From positions 62,001-126,000 of the forward strand of contig NZ_BBOJ01000028.1 of NCBI RefSeq assembly GCF_000974445.1: DNA of 64,000 bases, written 5' to 3'. The notes beneath the pieces are model-generated. The model was given only the letters and a program-made list of their open reading frames with translations. It was not told the DNA's origin and searched no databases. The first letter of the stretch is position 1. Each line of letters starts with the position of its first letter. A program made the translations under genes and the position numbers. This DNA comes from Lentzea aerocolonigenes. Lineage in GTDB: Bacteria; Actinomycetota; Actinomycetes; Mycobacteriales; Pseudonocardiaceae. Of the stretch, positions 46,976-55,194 are shown piece after piece.

Positions 46976-47680
46976 TCAGTGGCCCATGCCGAGGCCGCCG
47001 TCGACCGGCAGCACGGCACCGTTGATGTAGCCCGCCTCGTTCGCCGCGAGGAACGTGACGGCGCGCGCGATCTCGTCGGCCGCGCCGTAGCGACCGGCCG
47101 GGATCTGCTTCAGCGCGGCCTCGCGGACGGCCTCGGGCAGCTCGTTGGTCATGTCGGTCGTGATGAAGCCGGGCGAGACGACGTTCGCGGTGATGTTGCG
47201 CGAACCCAGCTCCAGGGCGATCGAGCGCGCCATGCCGACCATGCCGGCCTTGGACGCGGCGTAGTTGACCTGGCCCGGGCCGCCGCTCAGGCCCACGACC
47301 GAGGAGATGAAGATGATGCGGCCGAACTTCTTGCGCAGCATGCCGCGGGAGGCGCGCTGGGCGAACCGGAACGCACCGGTGAGGTTCGCGTCGATGACCT
47401 TGGTGAACTGCTCCTCGCTCATGCGCAGCAGCAGGGTGTCCTCGGTGATGCCCGCGTTGGCGACGAGCACCTCGACCGGGCCGTGTGCGGCCTCGACCTC
47501 GGTGAACGCGGCGTCGATCTCCTCGGAGTTCGTCACGTCGCACTTCACGCCGAGCAGGCCTTCGGGAGCGCCGGATCCGCGGTGCGTCACCGCGACCTTG
47601 TCGCCCTGCGCCGCGAACGCCTGCGCGATGGCGAGGCCGATGCCGCGGTTGCCTCCGGTGACCAGAACGGACCGACTCAC
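46976..47680 (-). CDS. fabG: 3-oxoacyl-[ACP] reductase FabG (MabA-like)
   Basis: A 234-residue short-chain dehydrogenase with cofactor motif 'VTGGNRGIG', NAG motif 'LVANAGIT', catalytic Ser in 'IFISSVVGLSG' and Tyr/Lys in 'VNYAASKAG', and C-terminal 'NGAVLPVDGGLGMGH'. It reduces 3-ketoacyl-ACP in FAS-II. The GTG start at 47680 has GGGAGAG just upstream. First gene of the fabG-fabI-hemH run. A palindromic motif CTACCGGCAGGTAG (47727-47740) lies upstream. Confidence 0.93.
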   Translation of the reverse strand: MSRSVLVTGGNRGIGLAIAQAFAAQGDKVAVTHRGSGAPEGLLGVKCDVTNSEEIDAAFTEVEAAHGPVEVLVANAGITEDTLLLRMSEEQFTKVIDANLTGAFRFAQRASRGMLRKKFGRIIFISSVVGLSGGPGQVNYAASKAGMVGMARSIALELGSRNITANVVSPGFITTDMTNELPEAVREAALKQIPAGRYGAADEIARAVTFLAANEAGYINGAVLPVDGGLGMGH

Positions 47681-47726
47681 TAGCTCTCCCTGCGATCGCT
47701 GCTGGTTGACCGGGTGAGGCTATCGG

Positions 47727-47740
47727 CTACCGGCAGGTAG
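47727..47740. promoter_or_regulatory. CTACC-GGCA-GGTAG inverted repeat upstream of fabG
   Basis: A 5-bp-arm inverted repeat between divergent fabG and the FAD dehydrogenase gene. It matches 13 of 14 bases of CTACCGGCCGGTAG in the S1/S8 protease gap. A TTGACC box lies at 47706-47711. Candidate operator of unknown regulator. Confidence 0.35.
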
Positions 47741-47788
47741 ACCGGCATCGGCGGGGACATGTCACACCAGTCGGGGCATGATCGGGTG

Positions 47789-50371
47789 ATGCGGGCCTTT
47801 CTCGATCAACTCCGCCGCCAGGTGGACGGCGACGTCCTCGACGATCCCGCGAGCCGGGCGCTGTACTCGGCGGACGCGTCGAACTACCGGCACGTGCCAC
47901 GGGTGATCATCCGCCCGCGCACCCCCGAAGCGGTAGGGGCCGCTGTGGCGCTGGCCGCTGAGCACCGCGTGCCGATCACCAGCCGCGGCGCGGGGACGTC
48001 CGTCGCGGGCAACGCGTGCGGCACCGGTCTGGTGATCGACTTCAGCCGGTACCTGACCGCGTTCGAGATCAGCGGCGACCGGGCGTTCGCGCAGCCGGGC
48101 GCGGTGCTCGACAAGATCAACGCGAGCGCCGGCGACTACCTCTTCGGACCGGACCCGTCCACGCACTCGCGCTGCACGATCGGCGGGATGATCGGCAACA
48201 ACGCGTGCGGCGCGCACTCGGTGAAGTGGGGCAAGACCAGCGAGAACGTCGTGAATCTGAACGTGCTGACGGTCGACGGCCGCACGTTCGACACGACCGC
48301 TCCCCCGCCGCTGGCCCTGCCGGACCACGACCCGGCGTGGTTCCCGCAGCTGGGCCGCCGGGTCAGCGGGTACGCGCTCGACGCCCCGACGCTCACCCAG
48401 CAGCTCGTCGGCACCGAGGGCACCTGCGTGGTGGTGCTCGGCGCGGAGCTGAAGCTCGTGCGCAGGCCCGAACGGCGCGTTCTCGTCGTGCTCGGCTTCG
48501 CGGACACCTACGAGGCCGCCGACCAGGTCACCCAGATCGAGGACGCGCTGGCGATCGAGGGTCTGAACTCCTCCCTGGTGGACAGCGTGCGGACCCGCCC
48601 CGACCTGCCGGAAGGCCGCAGCTGGCTGTTCGTCGAGGTGGAGGACCACCCGGAACGCGTCGCGGCGATCACCAGGAACTCGATGATCATCCACGACCCG
48701 GCGCACCAGCGGGCGCTGTGGCGGATCCGCGAGGACGGCGCCGGGCTCGCCACCCGCATGGCCGACGGCAGCGAGGCGTGGTCGGGCTGGGAGGACGCGG
48801 CCGTCCCGCCGGAACGCCTCGGCGCCTACCTGCGCGAGTTCGACCAGCTGCTGACCGGGCACGGTCGGCGCGGCGTCACCTACGGCCACTACGGCGAGGG
48901 CTGCCTGCACGTCCGCATCGACTTCGACCTCGCGCACGGCTACCGCGAGTTCCTCCAGGACGCCGCCGACCTGGTCGTGAGCCACGGCGGCAGCCTTTCG
49001 GGCGAGCACGGCGACGGCCAGGCGCGGTCCGAGCTGCTCAGCCGCATGTACCCGCCGGCGGCGATCAGGGCGTTCGAGGAGTTCAAGCACGCGTTCGACC
49101 CCGCGAACCTGCTCAACCCCGGCCGGATCGTGGCCCCGGCGAAGCTCGACGACGACCTGCGGATCCTCGTCGCACCGCCGAAAATCCCGACGCGGGCGGA
49201 GTTCGCGAGCGACACCCGCCGGTGCGTCGGCGTGGGCAAGTGCCTGAACACCAAGGGCGGCGTGATGTGCCCGAGCTACCGCGTCACCCGCGAGGAGAAG
49301 CACTCGACGCGCGGGCGCGCGCACCTGCTGTTCGAGATGCTCGCCGGTGACGTGATCAAGGACGGCTGGCGGTCCGCCGAGGTCGCCGAGGCGCTGGACC
49401 TCTGCCTGGGGTGCAAGGGCTGCAAGCGCGACTGCCCGGTCGACGTGGACATGGCGAGCTACAAGGCGGAGTTCCTGCACGAGCACTACAAGGGACGGCC
49501 GCGGCCGCGTGCGCACTACGCGATGGGCTGGCTGCCGACGTGGCTGAAGTACGGGCTGGTGAACAGGTTCACCGCGAGGTTCGCCCGGTTCGCCGGGATC
49601 ACCCCGGAGCGCTCGCTGCCCACACCCACCACTGCTCTGGTCCGGCAGCTGCACCCGTTCGGCAGCGGTGACCCGGTGCTGCTGTTCCCCGACACGTTCA
49701 CGAACTTCTTCGAGCCGGGCATCGGCCTCGACGCCGCGAACGTCCTGGTGCACCTGGGAAACCGCGTCGAGCTGCCGTCGGCGAACGTCTGCTGTGGACT
49801 GACGTGGCACTCGACGGGTCAGCTCGCCAAGGCCCGCCGGGTGGTCGAACGGACCGCGCGGGTGCTGCTGCCGTGGACGAGCCGGGGCGTCCCGGTGATC
49901 GGCCTGGAGCCGAGCTGCACGGCGTTCCTGCGCGAGAAAGCCCCGAAGCTGTCAAGCGAACCGGCCGTGCACGCGCTCGCGGCGGCGACCCGCACGTTCG
50001 CCGAGCACGTCGCACCGGAGCTGCCGTCGCTGGAAGGCGAACGCGAAGCCGTCGTGCAGACCCACTGCCACCAGTACGCGGAACTGGGTTTCGACGCGGA
50101 CCGCGACGCGCTGGCCAAGGCCGGGGTGAAGCCGGAGATCGTCGAGGGCTGCTGCGGCCTGGCCGGCAACTTCGGGTTCGAAAAGGGCCACTACGAGGTG
50201 TCGATCGCGTGCGCGGAGCAGGACCTGTTGCCCGCCATCAGGGACAACGCCGGCGCGCTGGTCATCGCCGACGGCTTCAGCTGCCGCACGCAGATCCGCC
50301 ACACCACCGACCGCGAACCCGTCCACCTGGCCACCGTGCTCGCGACCCGGCTCGGTGTGACTCAGCACTGA
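47789..50371 (+). CDS. FAD-linked and Fe-S cluster-containing 2-hydroxyacid dehydrogenase (YdiJ/GlcD-like)
   Basis: A protein of about 860 residues. An N-terminal FAD-binding PCMH domain ('VPITSRGAGTSVAGNACGTG') and FAD-oxidase C-terminal domain ('GHYGEGCLHVRIDFDLA', 'GEHGDGQARSELL') are followed by a two-[4Fe-4S] ferredoxin module ('CVGVGKCLNTKGGVMCPSY', 'CLGCKGCKRDCP') and two CCG cysteine-rich domains ('NVCCGLTWHSTGQ', 'GCCGLAGNFG'). This order occurs in D-lactate or D-2-hydroxyglutarate dehydrogenases such as YdiJ. I used ATG 47789; ATG 47759 is an alternative. The convergent KgtP-like transporter gives a hint toward 2-oxoglutarate/2-hydroxyglutarate. Confidence 0.85.
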   Translation: MRAFLDQLRRQVDGDVLDDPASRALYSADASNYRHVPRVIIRPRTPEAVGAAVALAAEHRVPITSRGAGTSVAGNACGTGLVIDFSRYLTAFEISGDRAFAQPGAVLDKINASAGDYLFGPDPSTHSRCTIGGMIGNNACGAHSVKWGKTSENVVNLNVLTVDGRTFDTTAPPPLALPDHDPAWFPQLGRRVSGYALDAPTLTQQLVGTEGTCVVVLGAELKLVRRPERRVLVVLGFADTYEAADQVTQIEDALAIEGLNSSLVDSVRTRPDLPEGRSWLFVEVEDHPERVAAITRNSMIIHDPAHQRALWRIREDGAGLATRMADGSEAWSGWEDAAVPPERLGAYLREFDQLLTGHGRRGVTYGHYGEGCLHVRIDFDLAHGYREFLQDAADLVVSHGGSLSGEHGDGQARSELLSRMYPPAAIRAFEEFKHAFDPANLLNPGRIVAPAKLDDDLRILVAPPKIPTRAEFASDTRRCVGVGKCLNTKGGVMCPSYRVTREEKHSTRGRAHLLFEMLAGDVIKDGWRSAEVAEALDLCLGCKGCKRDCPVDVDMASYKAEFLHEHYKGRPRPRAHYAMGWLPTWLKYGLVNRFTARFARFAGITPERSLPTPTTALVRQLHPFGSGDPVLLFPDTFTNFFEPGIGLDAANVLVHLGNRVELPSANVCCGLTWHSTGQLAKARRVVERTARVLLPWTSRGVPVIGLEPSCTAFLREKAPKLSSEPAVHALAAATRTFAEHVAPELPSLEGEREAVVQTHCHQYAELGFDADRDALAKAGVKPEIVEGCCGLAGNFGFEKGHYEVSIACAEQDLLPAIRDNAGALVIADGFSCRTQIRHTTDREPVHLATVLATRLGVTQH

Positions 50372-50393
50372 GCCCGGTCGACGTCGTGAGGAG

Positions 50394-50426
50394 GCGGAGG
50401 GCGGTCGCCGCAAGACCGCCCTCCGC
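50394..50426. terminator. Strong hairpin terminator between convergent genes
   Basis: GCGGAGGGCGGTC and GACCGCCCTCCGC form a perfect 13-bp stem with a 7-base loop, between the FAD dehydrogenase and the MHS transporter stops. Confidence 0.8.
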
Positions 50427-50434
50427 ATGGCCTT

Positions 50435-51724
50435 TCAGTCGCGGTCGAGCACCGAGTCCTTCGAGGTCTCCCGCATGAACCCGTAGACCAGCAACGAGAT
50501 CAGCACGCACCCGGCGACGTAGTAGAAGAACACCGACTCGTGGCCGGCCTGCTTGAACCACAGCGCCACGTACTCGGCCGTGCCGCCGAAGATCGCCACC
50601 GTCAACGCGTACGGCAGGCCGACGCCCAGCGCGCGGATGTTCGTCGGGAACAGTTCGGCCTTCACGATCGCGTTGATCGACGTGTACCCGGTGACGATCA
50701 CCAGACCGCCCAGCATGAGCAGGAACGCCGGAAACGCCTCGGACGTCTTCGCGAGCGTCGACAGCAGCGGCACGGTCGCGAGCGTCCCGAGCACGCCGAA
50801 CCCGAGCAGCAGCGGACGCCGGCCGATCCGGTCGGACAACGCTCCGGCGATCGGCTGGAGCACCACGAACACCAGCAGCGCGCCGAAGTTGATCCAGCTG
50901 ACCGTCGCGGCGTCGATCTTGCTGGTGTTCACCATGAACTTCTGCAGGTAGGTCGTGTACGTGTAGAACGCGACCGTGCCGCCCAGCGTCAGACCCACGA
51001 CGAGCAGACATTCCTTGGGGTGCCGCAGCAACGCCTTGAACGTGCCCTTCTGCGGGTTGTCCTTCTGCTTCTCGAAGTTCTCCGACTCGTCCATGCCGCG
51101 GCGCAGCCACATGACGATGATCGCCCCGGTCGCGCCGATGACGAACGCGATCCGCCAGCCCCACGACGTCATCTCCGCCTTGGACAGGAACTGCTGCAAC
51201 ACGATCTGCACGCCCAGCGCCACGAGCTGCCCGGCCGTCAGCGTCACGTACTGGAAGCTGGAGTAGAACCCGCGGCGTGCGGGAGAGGCCACTTCGGACA
51301 GATAGGTCGCCGAGGTCGCGTACTCGCCACCGACCGACAGCCCCTGCAACAACCGCGCGAGCACCAGCAGAACCGGTGCCACCACACCGATCGACGCGTA
51401 CGACGGCGTCAGCGCGATGATCAGCGAACCCAGCGCCATCAACGTGACCGACAGGGTGAGTGCGGCGCGACGCCCGTGGCGGTCGGCGTAGCGGCCGAGC
51501 AACCAGCCGCCCAGCGGCCGCATGAGGAAACCGACCGCGAACACGGCGGCGGTGTTGAGCAGCTGCGCGGTCTGGTCGCCCTTGGGGAAGAACGCCGCGG
51601 CGAAGTAGATGCTGAACGCGGTGTACGCATACCAGTCATACCACTCAATGAGATTTCCCACTGATCCGCGCAGCACGTTCGCGACCACTCGGCGCTCGGT
51701 GCTCTTCTCCTGAACGACTGTCAT
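50435..51724 (-). CDS. MHS-family MFS transporter, KgtP/ProP-like
   Basis: A 429-residue, 12-helix transporter. The start 'GSVGNLIEWYDWYAYTAFSIY' is the MHS/KgtP signature; 'GWLLGRYADRHGRRAAL' is the MFS loop 2-3 motif, and 'RLLQGLSVGGEYATSATYL' the typical helix-5 region. Family members carry 2-oxoglutarate, citrate, proline or betaine with protons. I used ATG 51724. It is divergent from the two-component operon 116 bases away and may be its target. Confidence 0.85.
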   Translation of the reverse strand: MTVVQEKSTERRVVANVLRGSVGNLIEWYDWYAYTAFSIYFAAAFFPKGDQTAQLLNTAAVFAVGFLMRPLGGWLLGRYADRHGRRAALTLSVTLMALGSLIIALTPSYASIGVVAPVLLVLARLLQGLSVGGEYATSATYLSEVASPARRGFYSSFQYVTLTAGQLVALGVQIVLQQFLSKAEMTSWGWRIAFVIGATGAIIVMWLRRGMDESENFEKQKDNPQKGTFKALLRHPKECLLVVGLTLGGTVAFYTYTTYLQKFMVNTSKIDAATVSWINFGALLVFVVLQPIAGALSDRIGRRPLLLGFGVLGTLATVPLLSTLAKTSEAFPAFLLMLGGLVIVTGYTSINAIVKAELFPTNIRALGVGLPYALTVAIFGGTAEYVALWFKQAGHESVFFYYVAGCVLISLLVYGFMRETSKDSVLDRD

Positions 51725-51840
51725 GCCGGACACCATCTCGGCGCCGCCAGAGGAGTCACAACCTGGGCGGACGCTTCTTTACAGTCACTTAGGCGCGTCG
51801 CCACGCGCAGGAAACACCCGTCATGGCCGATACTGCTCGC

Positions 51841-52500
51841 ATGCGGGTGCTGTTGGTCGAAGACGACGACGGTGTCGCGGACGCCCTGGTGGAGGCACTG
51901 CGGGCGAACGGGCACCGGCCTTCCCGCGTGAGCAGGGGCGCCGACGCGTTGATCGCCCACCGCGACGCCGACGTCGTGCTGCTCGACCTCGGTCTGCCCG
52001 ACCAGGACGGTCTGGAGGTGCTGCGCAAGCTCCGCAAGATCGACCCGGTGCCCGTGCTGGTGCTGACCGCCCGCGGCGACGAGCGGACCGTGGTGCGCGG
52101 GCTGCGGCTGGGCGCGGACGACTACCTGGTCAAGCCCGTGCGGCTGGCCGAGTTGCTGGCCCGCATCGACGCCGTGGCGCGGCGCAGTGCGGCGCGGTCG
52201 CAGGAACCCGGTGACATCGTGCGGGTGTCCGATGTGGAGATCGATCTGCAGAGCCGTCAGGTCGTGGTGGGCGGGCGCGAGATCTCGTTGACCACCAAGG
52301 AGTTCGACGTCCTCGCTGTGCTCGCGCGACGACCGGGCACGGCGGTGAGTCGTCAGCAGTTGATGGACGAGGTGTGGGGCAACGCGTTCGTGGCGGTGTC
52401 GCGCACTCTCGACGTGCACCTCACGCAGCTGCGCGCCAAGCTCGACCGGCCGGGCCTGCTGCACACGATCCGCGGTTTCGGTTACCGGCTCGGTGAGTGA
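51841..52500 (+). CDS. OmpR-family response regulator
   Basis: A 219-residue regulator with receiver residues 'VEDDDGVADALVEAL', phospho-Asp in 'VVLLDLGLPDQDG', Thr in 'VLVLTARGDE', Lys in 'DDYLVKPVR', and a winged-helix output ('VSDVEIDLQSRQVVVGG', 'RTLDVHLTQLRAKL', 'IRGFGYRL'). The ATG at 51841 has GATACT six bases upstream, suggesting a leaderless mRNA. It overlaps the kinase start by one base (TGATG). Confidence 0.92.
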   Translation: MRVLLVEDDDGVADALVEALRANGHRPSRVSRGADALIAHRDADVVLLDLGLPDQDGLEVLRKLRKIDPVPVLVLTARGDERTVVRGLRLGADDYLVKPVRLAELLARIDAVARRSAARSQEPGDIVRVSDVEIDLQSRQVVVGGREISLTTKEFDVLAVLARRPGTAVSRQQLMDEVWGNAFVAVSRTLDVHLTQLRAKLDRPGLLHTIRGFGYRLGE

Positions 52501-53804
52501 TGCGGCAACGGCTTCTGTTGGTGCTGCTGCTCTTCTCGCTCTCGGCGGTCACCGCGTTCGCCTTCCCGCTGCTGATGAGCACGGCGTCGGAACGCACCCA
52601 GCAGTTCGTGATCAGCCGCACCGCCGACCTCGACCGCTTCGCCACGCTGCCCGTCGACGTCGTCGTGTCCGAGGCGCAGCGCTACGCCGAGGTCTACGGC
52701 GAGGAGGTCGTGGTCGTCGACGCGTCCGGCACTCCCGTCGTCGAGTCGGGCATGACGGTCGCCGACGTGTCCGCGCAGATCGACGCGGCGCTGCGCAACC
52801 AGCCCGCCGCCCCCGTGCCGACCGTGATGCCGTGGAGCGGTGGCGACGTCCTGTTCGCACGTCCCGTCGGCACCGGCACGAAAGTCGCGGGGGCCGTGGT
52901 GCTGCGCGCGTCGACCGAGGTGGCCGCTCTCGACGTCGCACGGCGGTGGGCGATCGTGCTGGCAGGGGCGTTGCTCGCGGCCTGCGCGTGCGTGCTGCTG
53001 GCGTTGGTCGTCGCCCGCTGGCTGCTCCGGCCGCTCAAGGAGCTGGACCGGGGCGTGCGGGCGGTCGCGGAGGGGCAGCGCCGCACCCACGTGGCCGACA
53101 CCGCGGGTCCTGCCGAGCTGCGGGCGTTGTCCGAGTCGTTCAACCGCATGTCCGACGCCGTCGCCGAAGCCGCCGACCAGCAGCGACGCCTGATCGCCGA
53201 CGCCTCGCACCAGCTGCGCAACCCGATGGCGGCGCTGCGGCTGCGCGTCGACATGCTGCCGTCCAACGGCTCGTTGCTGACCGAGGTCGAACGCCTGGAG
53301 TCGTTGCTGGACGGCCTGCTCGCCCTGGCCTCGGCCGAGAGCACCGCCACCGAACGCGCGGCGGGCGGCGTGGAACCCGAGCTCGCCGATCTGCAGGTCG
53401 TCGCGCACGACCGGGTGGACGCGTGGCGTGCGGCCGCCCATTCGGCAGGCGCCACGATCACGGTCGAGGACCGCGCGCCCGGACTGGTGCGGTGCGCGGT
53501 GTCGGACCTCGCGCAGGTGCTGGACGTGTTGCTGGACAACGCCATCAAGTACGGCGGCCGACAGATCACGGTCGGGTGCGACCGGGCGACGCTGACCGTG
53601 CGGGACAACGGCCGCGGTCTGTCCAAAAAGGACATCAAGCACGCCACCGAACGGTTCTGGCGCGGCGACGACTCCCAGCGCGGCACGGGCCTGGGCCTCG
53701 CCATCGCGGAACGGATCGTCACCGCACACGACGGGAAGCTCAAGCTGCACACCGACAACGGCCTGGTCGTGACGGTGGAACTGCCGAAGGAGCCGCTGCT
53801 GTGA
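52500..53804 (+). CDS. Sensor histidine kinase
   Basis: A 434-residue kinase with two membrane helices (RLLLVLLLFSLSAVTAFAFP and 'WAIVLAGALLAACACVLLAL'), an extracytoplasmic domain of about 125 residues, HAMP, H-box 'DASHQLRNPMAALRLRVDM', N-box 'DVLLDNAIKYGG', and G-boxes 'VRDNGRGLSKKD' and 'RGTGLGLAIAERIV'. It phosphorylates the upstream response regulator. It starts inside TGATG of that gene and overlaps the TAXI gene by 4 bases. Confidence 0.92.
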   Translation: MRQRLLLVLLLFSLSAVTAFAFPLLMSTASERTQQFVISRTADLDRFATLPVDVVVSEAQRYAEVYGEEVVVVDASGTPVVESGMTVADVSAQIDAALRNQPAAPVPTVMPWSGGDVLFARPVGTGTKVAGAVVLRASTEVAALDVARRWAIVLAGALLAACACVLLALVVARWLLRPLKELDRGVRAVAEGQRRTHVADTAGPAELRALSESFNRMSDAVAEAADQQRRLIADASHQLRNPMAALRLRVDMLPSNGSLLTEVERLESLLDGLLALASAESTATERAAGGVEPELADLQVVAHDRVDAWRAAAHSAGATITVEDRAPGLVRCAVSDLAQVLDVLLDNAIKYGGRQITVGCDRATLTVRDNGRGLSKKDIKHATERFWRGDDSQRGTGLGLAIAERIVTAHDGKLKLHTDNGLVVTVELPKEPLL

Positions 53805-54664
53805 GGCGCAGAACGTTCCTGCTCGGCGCGCTGGCCCTGACCGCGTGCGGCACCAGCGAACCGTCCGGCACGATCCGGATCGCGGGCGGTGAACCCGGCG
53901 GCTTCTACAACGACTTCGCCGCGCTCATCTCCCGCCTCGCCCCCAGCCCGCTCACCATCACCCCGATCGAGACCGGCGGCAGCGCCGACAACCTCAGGCA
54001 CCTGCGCGAGCACACCGCCGACCTGGCGCTGACCTTGAGCGACAGCGCCCACATGGAACCCGGCCTGGTCGCACTGGGCCGCGTCTACGAGAACTACCTG
54101 CAGCTGGTGGTCCTCGACTCCTCGCCCTACCGCACCGCCGCCGACCTGATCGGCAAACCGGTGTCGCTCGGCGCGGCCGGCTCCGGCGCCGCGCTGCAGG
54201 GCTCCCGGCTCGCGCTGGGCGTGCGGGAGGAGCACTACCCGTTGCGCAACGCCGTGGACGCCCTGAAGGCGGGTGAGATCGCGGCGCTGCTGTGGTCCGG
54301 CGGCGTCCCGACCCCGGAGCTCGACAAGGCCAGCGGCATCAGGCTACTGCCGCTGGACGGCTTCCTGCCGCGCCTGCGCCAGGACTACGGCAAGGTCTAC
54401 GAACGCGTGGACATCCGCACGGGCGTGTACGGCGCGGCGTTCGACGTCCCGACGATCGGCACGCCGAACCTGCTGGTGTGCCGGCCGGACCTGAGCGCGG
54501 ACTACGCGGGCGCGGTCGTCCGGCTGCTCGTGGGCAAGGCGGCGCAGCTGGTGCCTGACCAGGCGCTCGGGACCCAGTACCTGGACGTGCGCAGCCTCAT
54601 CGACACGGGCAAAGTACCTCTGCATCCAGGGGCGGCAGCGGAGTACCGGAGGTTGCACGGATGA
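53801..54664 (+). CDS. TAXI-family solute-binding lipoprotein linked to the two-component system
   Basis: A 287-residue lipoprotein with lipobox 'LALTAC' (Cys at about residue 16), then TAXI-type 'IRIAGGEPGGFYNDFAALIS' and 'PIETGGSADNLRHLREHTAD'. TAXI proteins usually serve TRAP transporters, but no TRAP permease is near. GTG start inside the GTGA overlap with the kinase gene. It probably binds a ligand outside the membrane and modulates the kinase. The DHFR-like gene starts in its ATGA stop overlap. Confidence 0.85.
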   Translation: MRRRTFLLGALALTACGTSEPSGTIRIAGGEPGGFYNDFAALISRLAPSPLTITPIETGGSADNLRHLREHTADLALTLSDSAHMEPGLVALGRVYENYLQLVVLDSSPYRTAADLIGKPVSLGAAGSGAALQGSRLALGVREEHYPLRNAVDALKAGEIAALLWSGGVPTPELDKASGIRLLPLDGFLPRLRQDYGKVYERVDIRTGVYGAAFDVPTIGTPNLLVCRPDLSADYAGAVVRLLVGKAAQLVPDQALGTQYLDVRSLIDTGKVPLHPGAAAEYRRLHG

Positions 54665-55194
54665 TCATCACGATGGCGTCGGTCTCGCTGGACGGGTTCT
54701 TCGAGGGACCCGGCCACGACATCAGCTGGCACCACATGAGCGAGGACATGCACGACTACATCAACGCCGACCTCGCGGCGATGACCCAGCTCCTCGACGG
54801 CCGCCGCACGCACGAGCTGATGCTGGAAGCGTGGCCGCACGCCGAGGACAACCCCGACTTCACGCAGAAGATGCGGGAGTTCGCCCCGATCTGGCGGGAC
54901 GTGCGCAAGATCATCTACAGCCGCACGCGCACGTTCACCGAGTACAACAGCGAGACCCGCACCGAGGTCGATCCCGACGAGGTCAGGAACCTGCCGGGCG
55001 ACAGCATGGTCGGCGGCCCGAACCTGCTGGAGACGTTCTTCGCGCACGACCTGGTCGACGAGATCCGCCTCTACGTCAACCCGGTCGCGATCGGCGGCGG
55101 CACGCCGTTCTTCAAGAAGCCGAACGCCCTGGCGCTCAAGGGCACCAGGGCGTTCGACAGCGGAGTCGTGCTGCTGACCTACGGCAGGCTCTAG
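54661..55194 (+). CDS. RibD C-terminal domain/dihydrofolate reductase-like protein
   Basis: A 177-residue protein with 'SVSLDGFFEGPGHDISWHH', 'QLLDGRRTHELMLEAW', and 'LPGDSMVGGPNLLETFFAHD', 'EIRLYVNPVAIGGGTPFF', the pattern of the RibD_C/DHFR-like family (NADPH-dependent reductase fold). Physiological substrate unknown. It is the last gene of the overlapping operon and its stop overlaps the convergent VWA gene by 4 bases. Confidence 0.85.
   Translation: MIITMASVSLDGFFEGPGHDISWHHMSEDMHDYINADLAAMTQLLDGRRTHELMLEAWPHAEDNPDFTQKMREFAPIWRDVRKIIYSRTRTFTEYNSETRTEVDPDEVRNLPGDSMVGGPNLLETFFAHDLVDEIRLYVNPVAIGGGTPFFKKPNALALKGTRAFDSGVVLLTYGRL

Noticed and set aside
47762..49810. A 682-residue minus-strand frame
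   Set aside because: Antisense of the FAD/Fe-S dehydrogenase gene.
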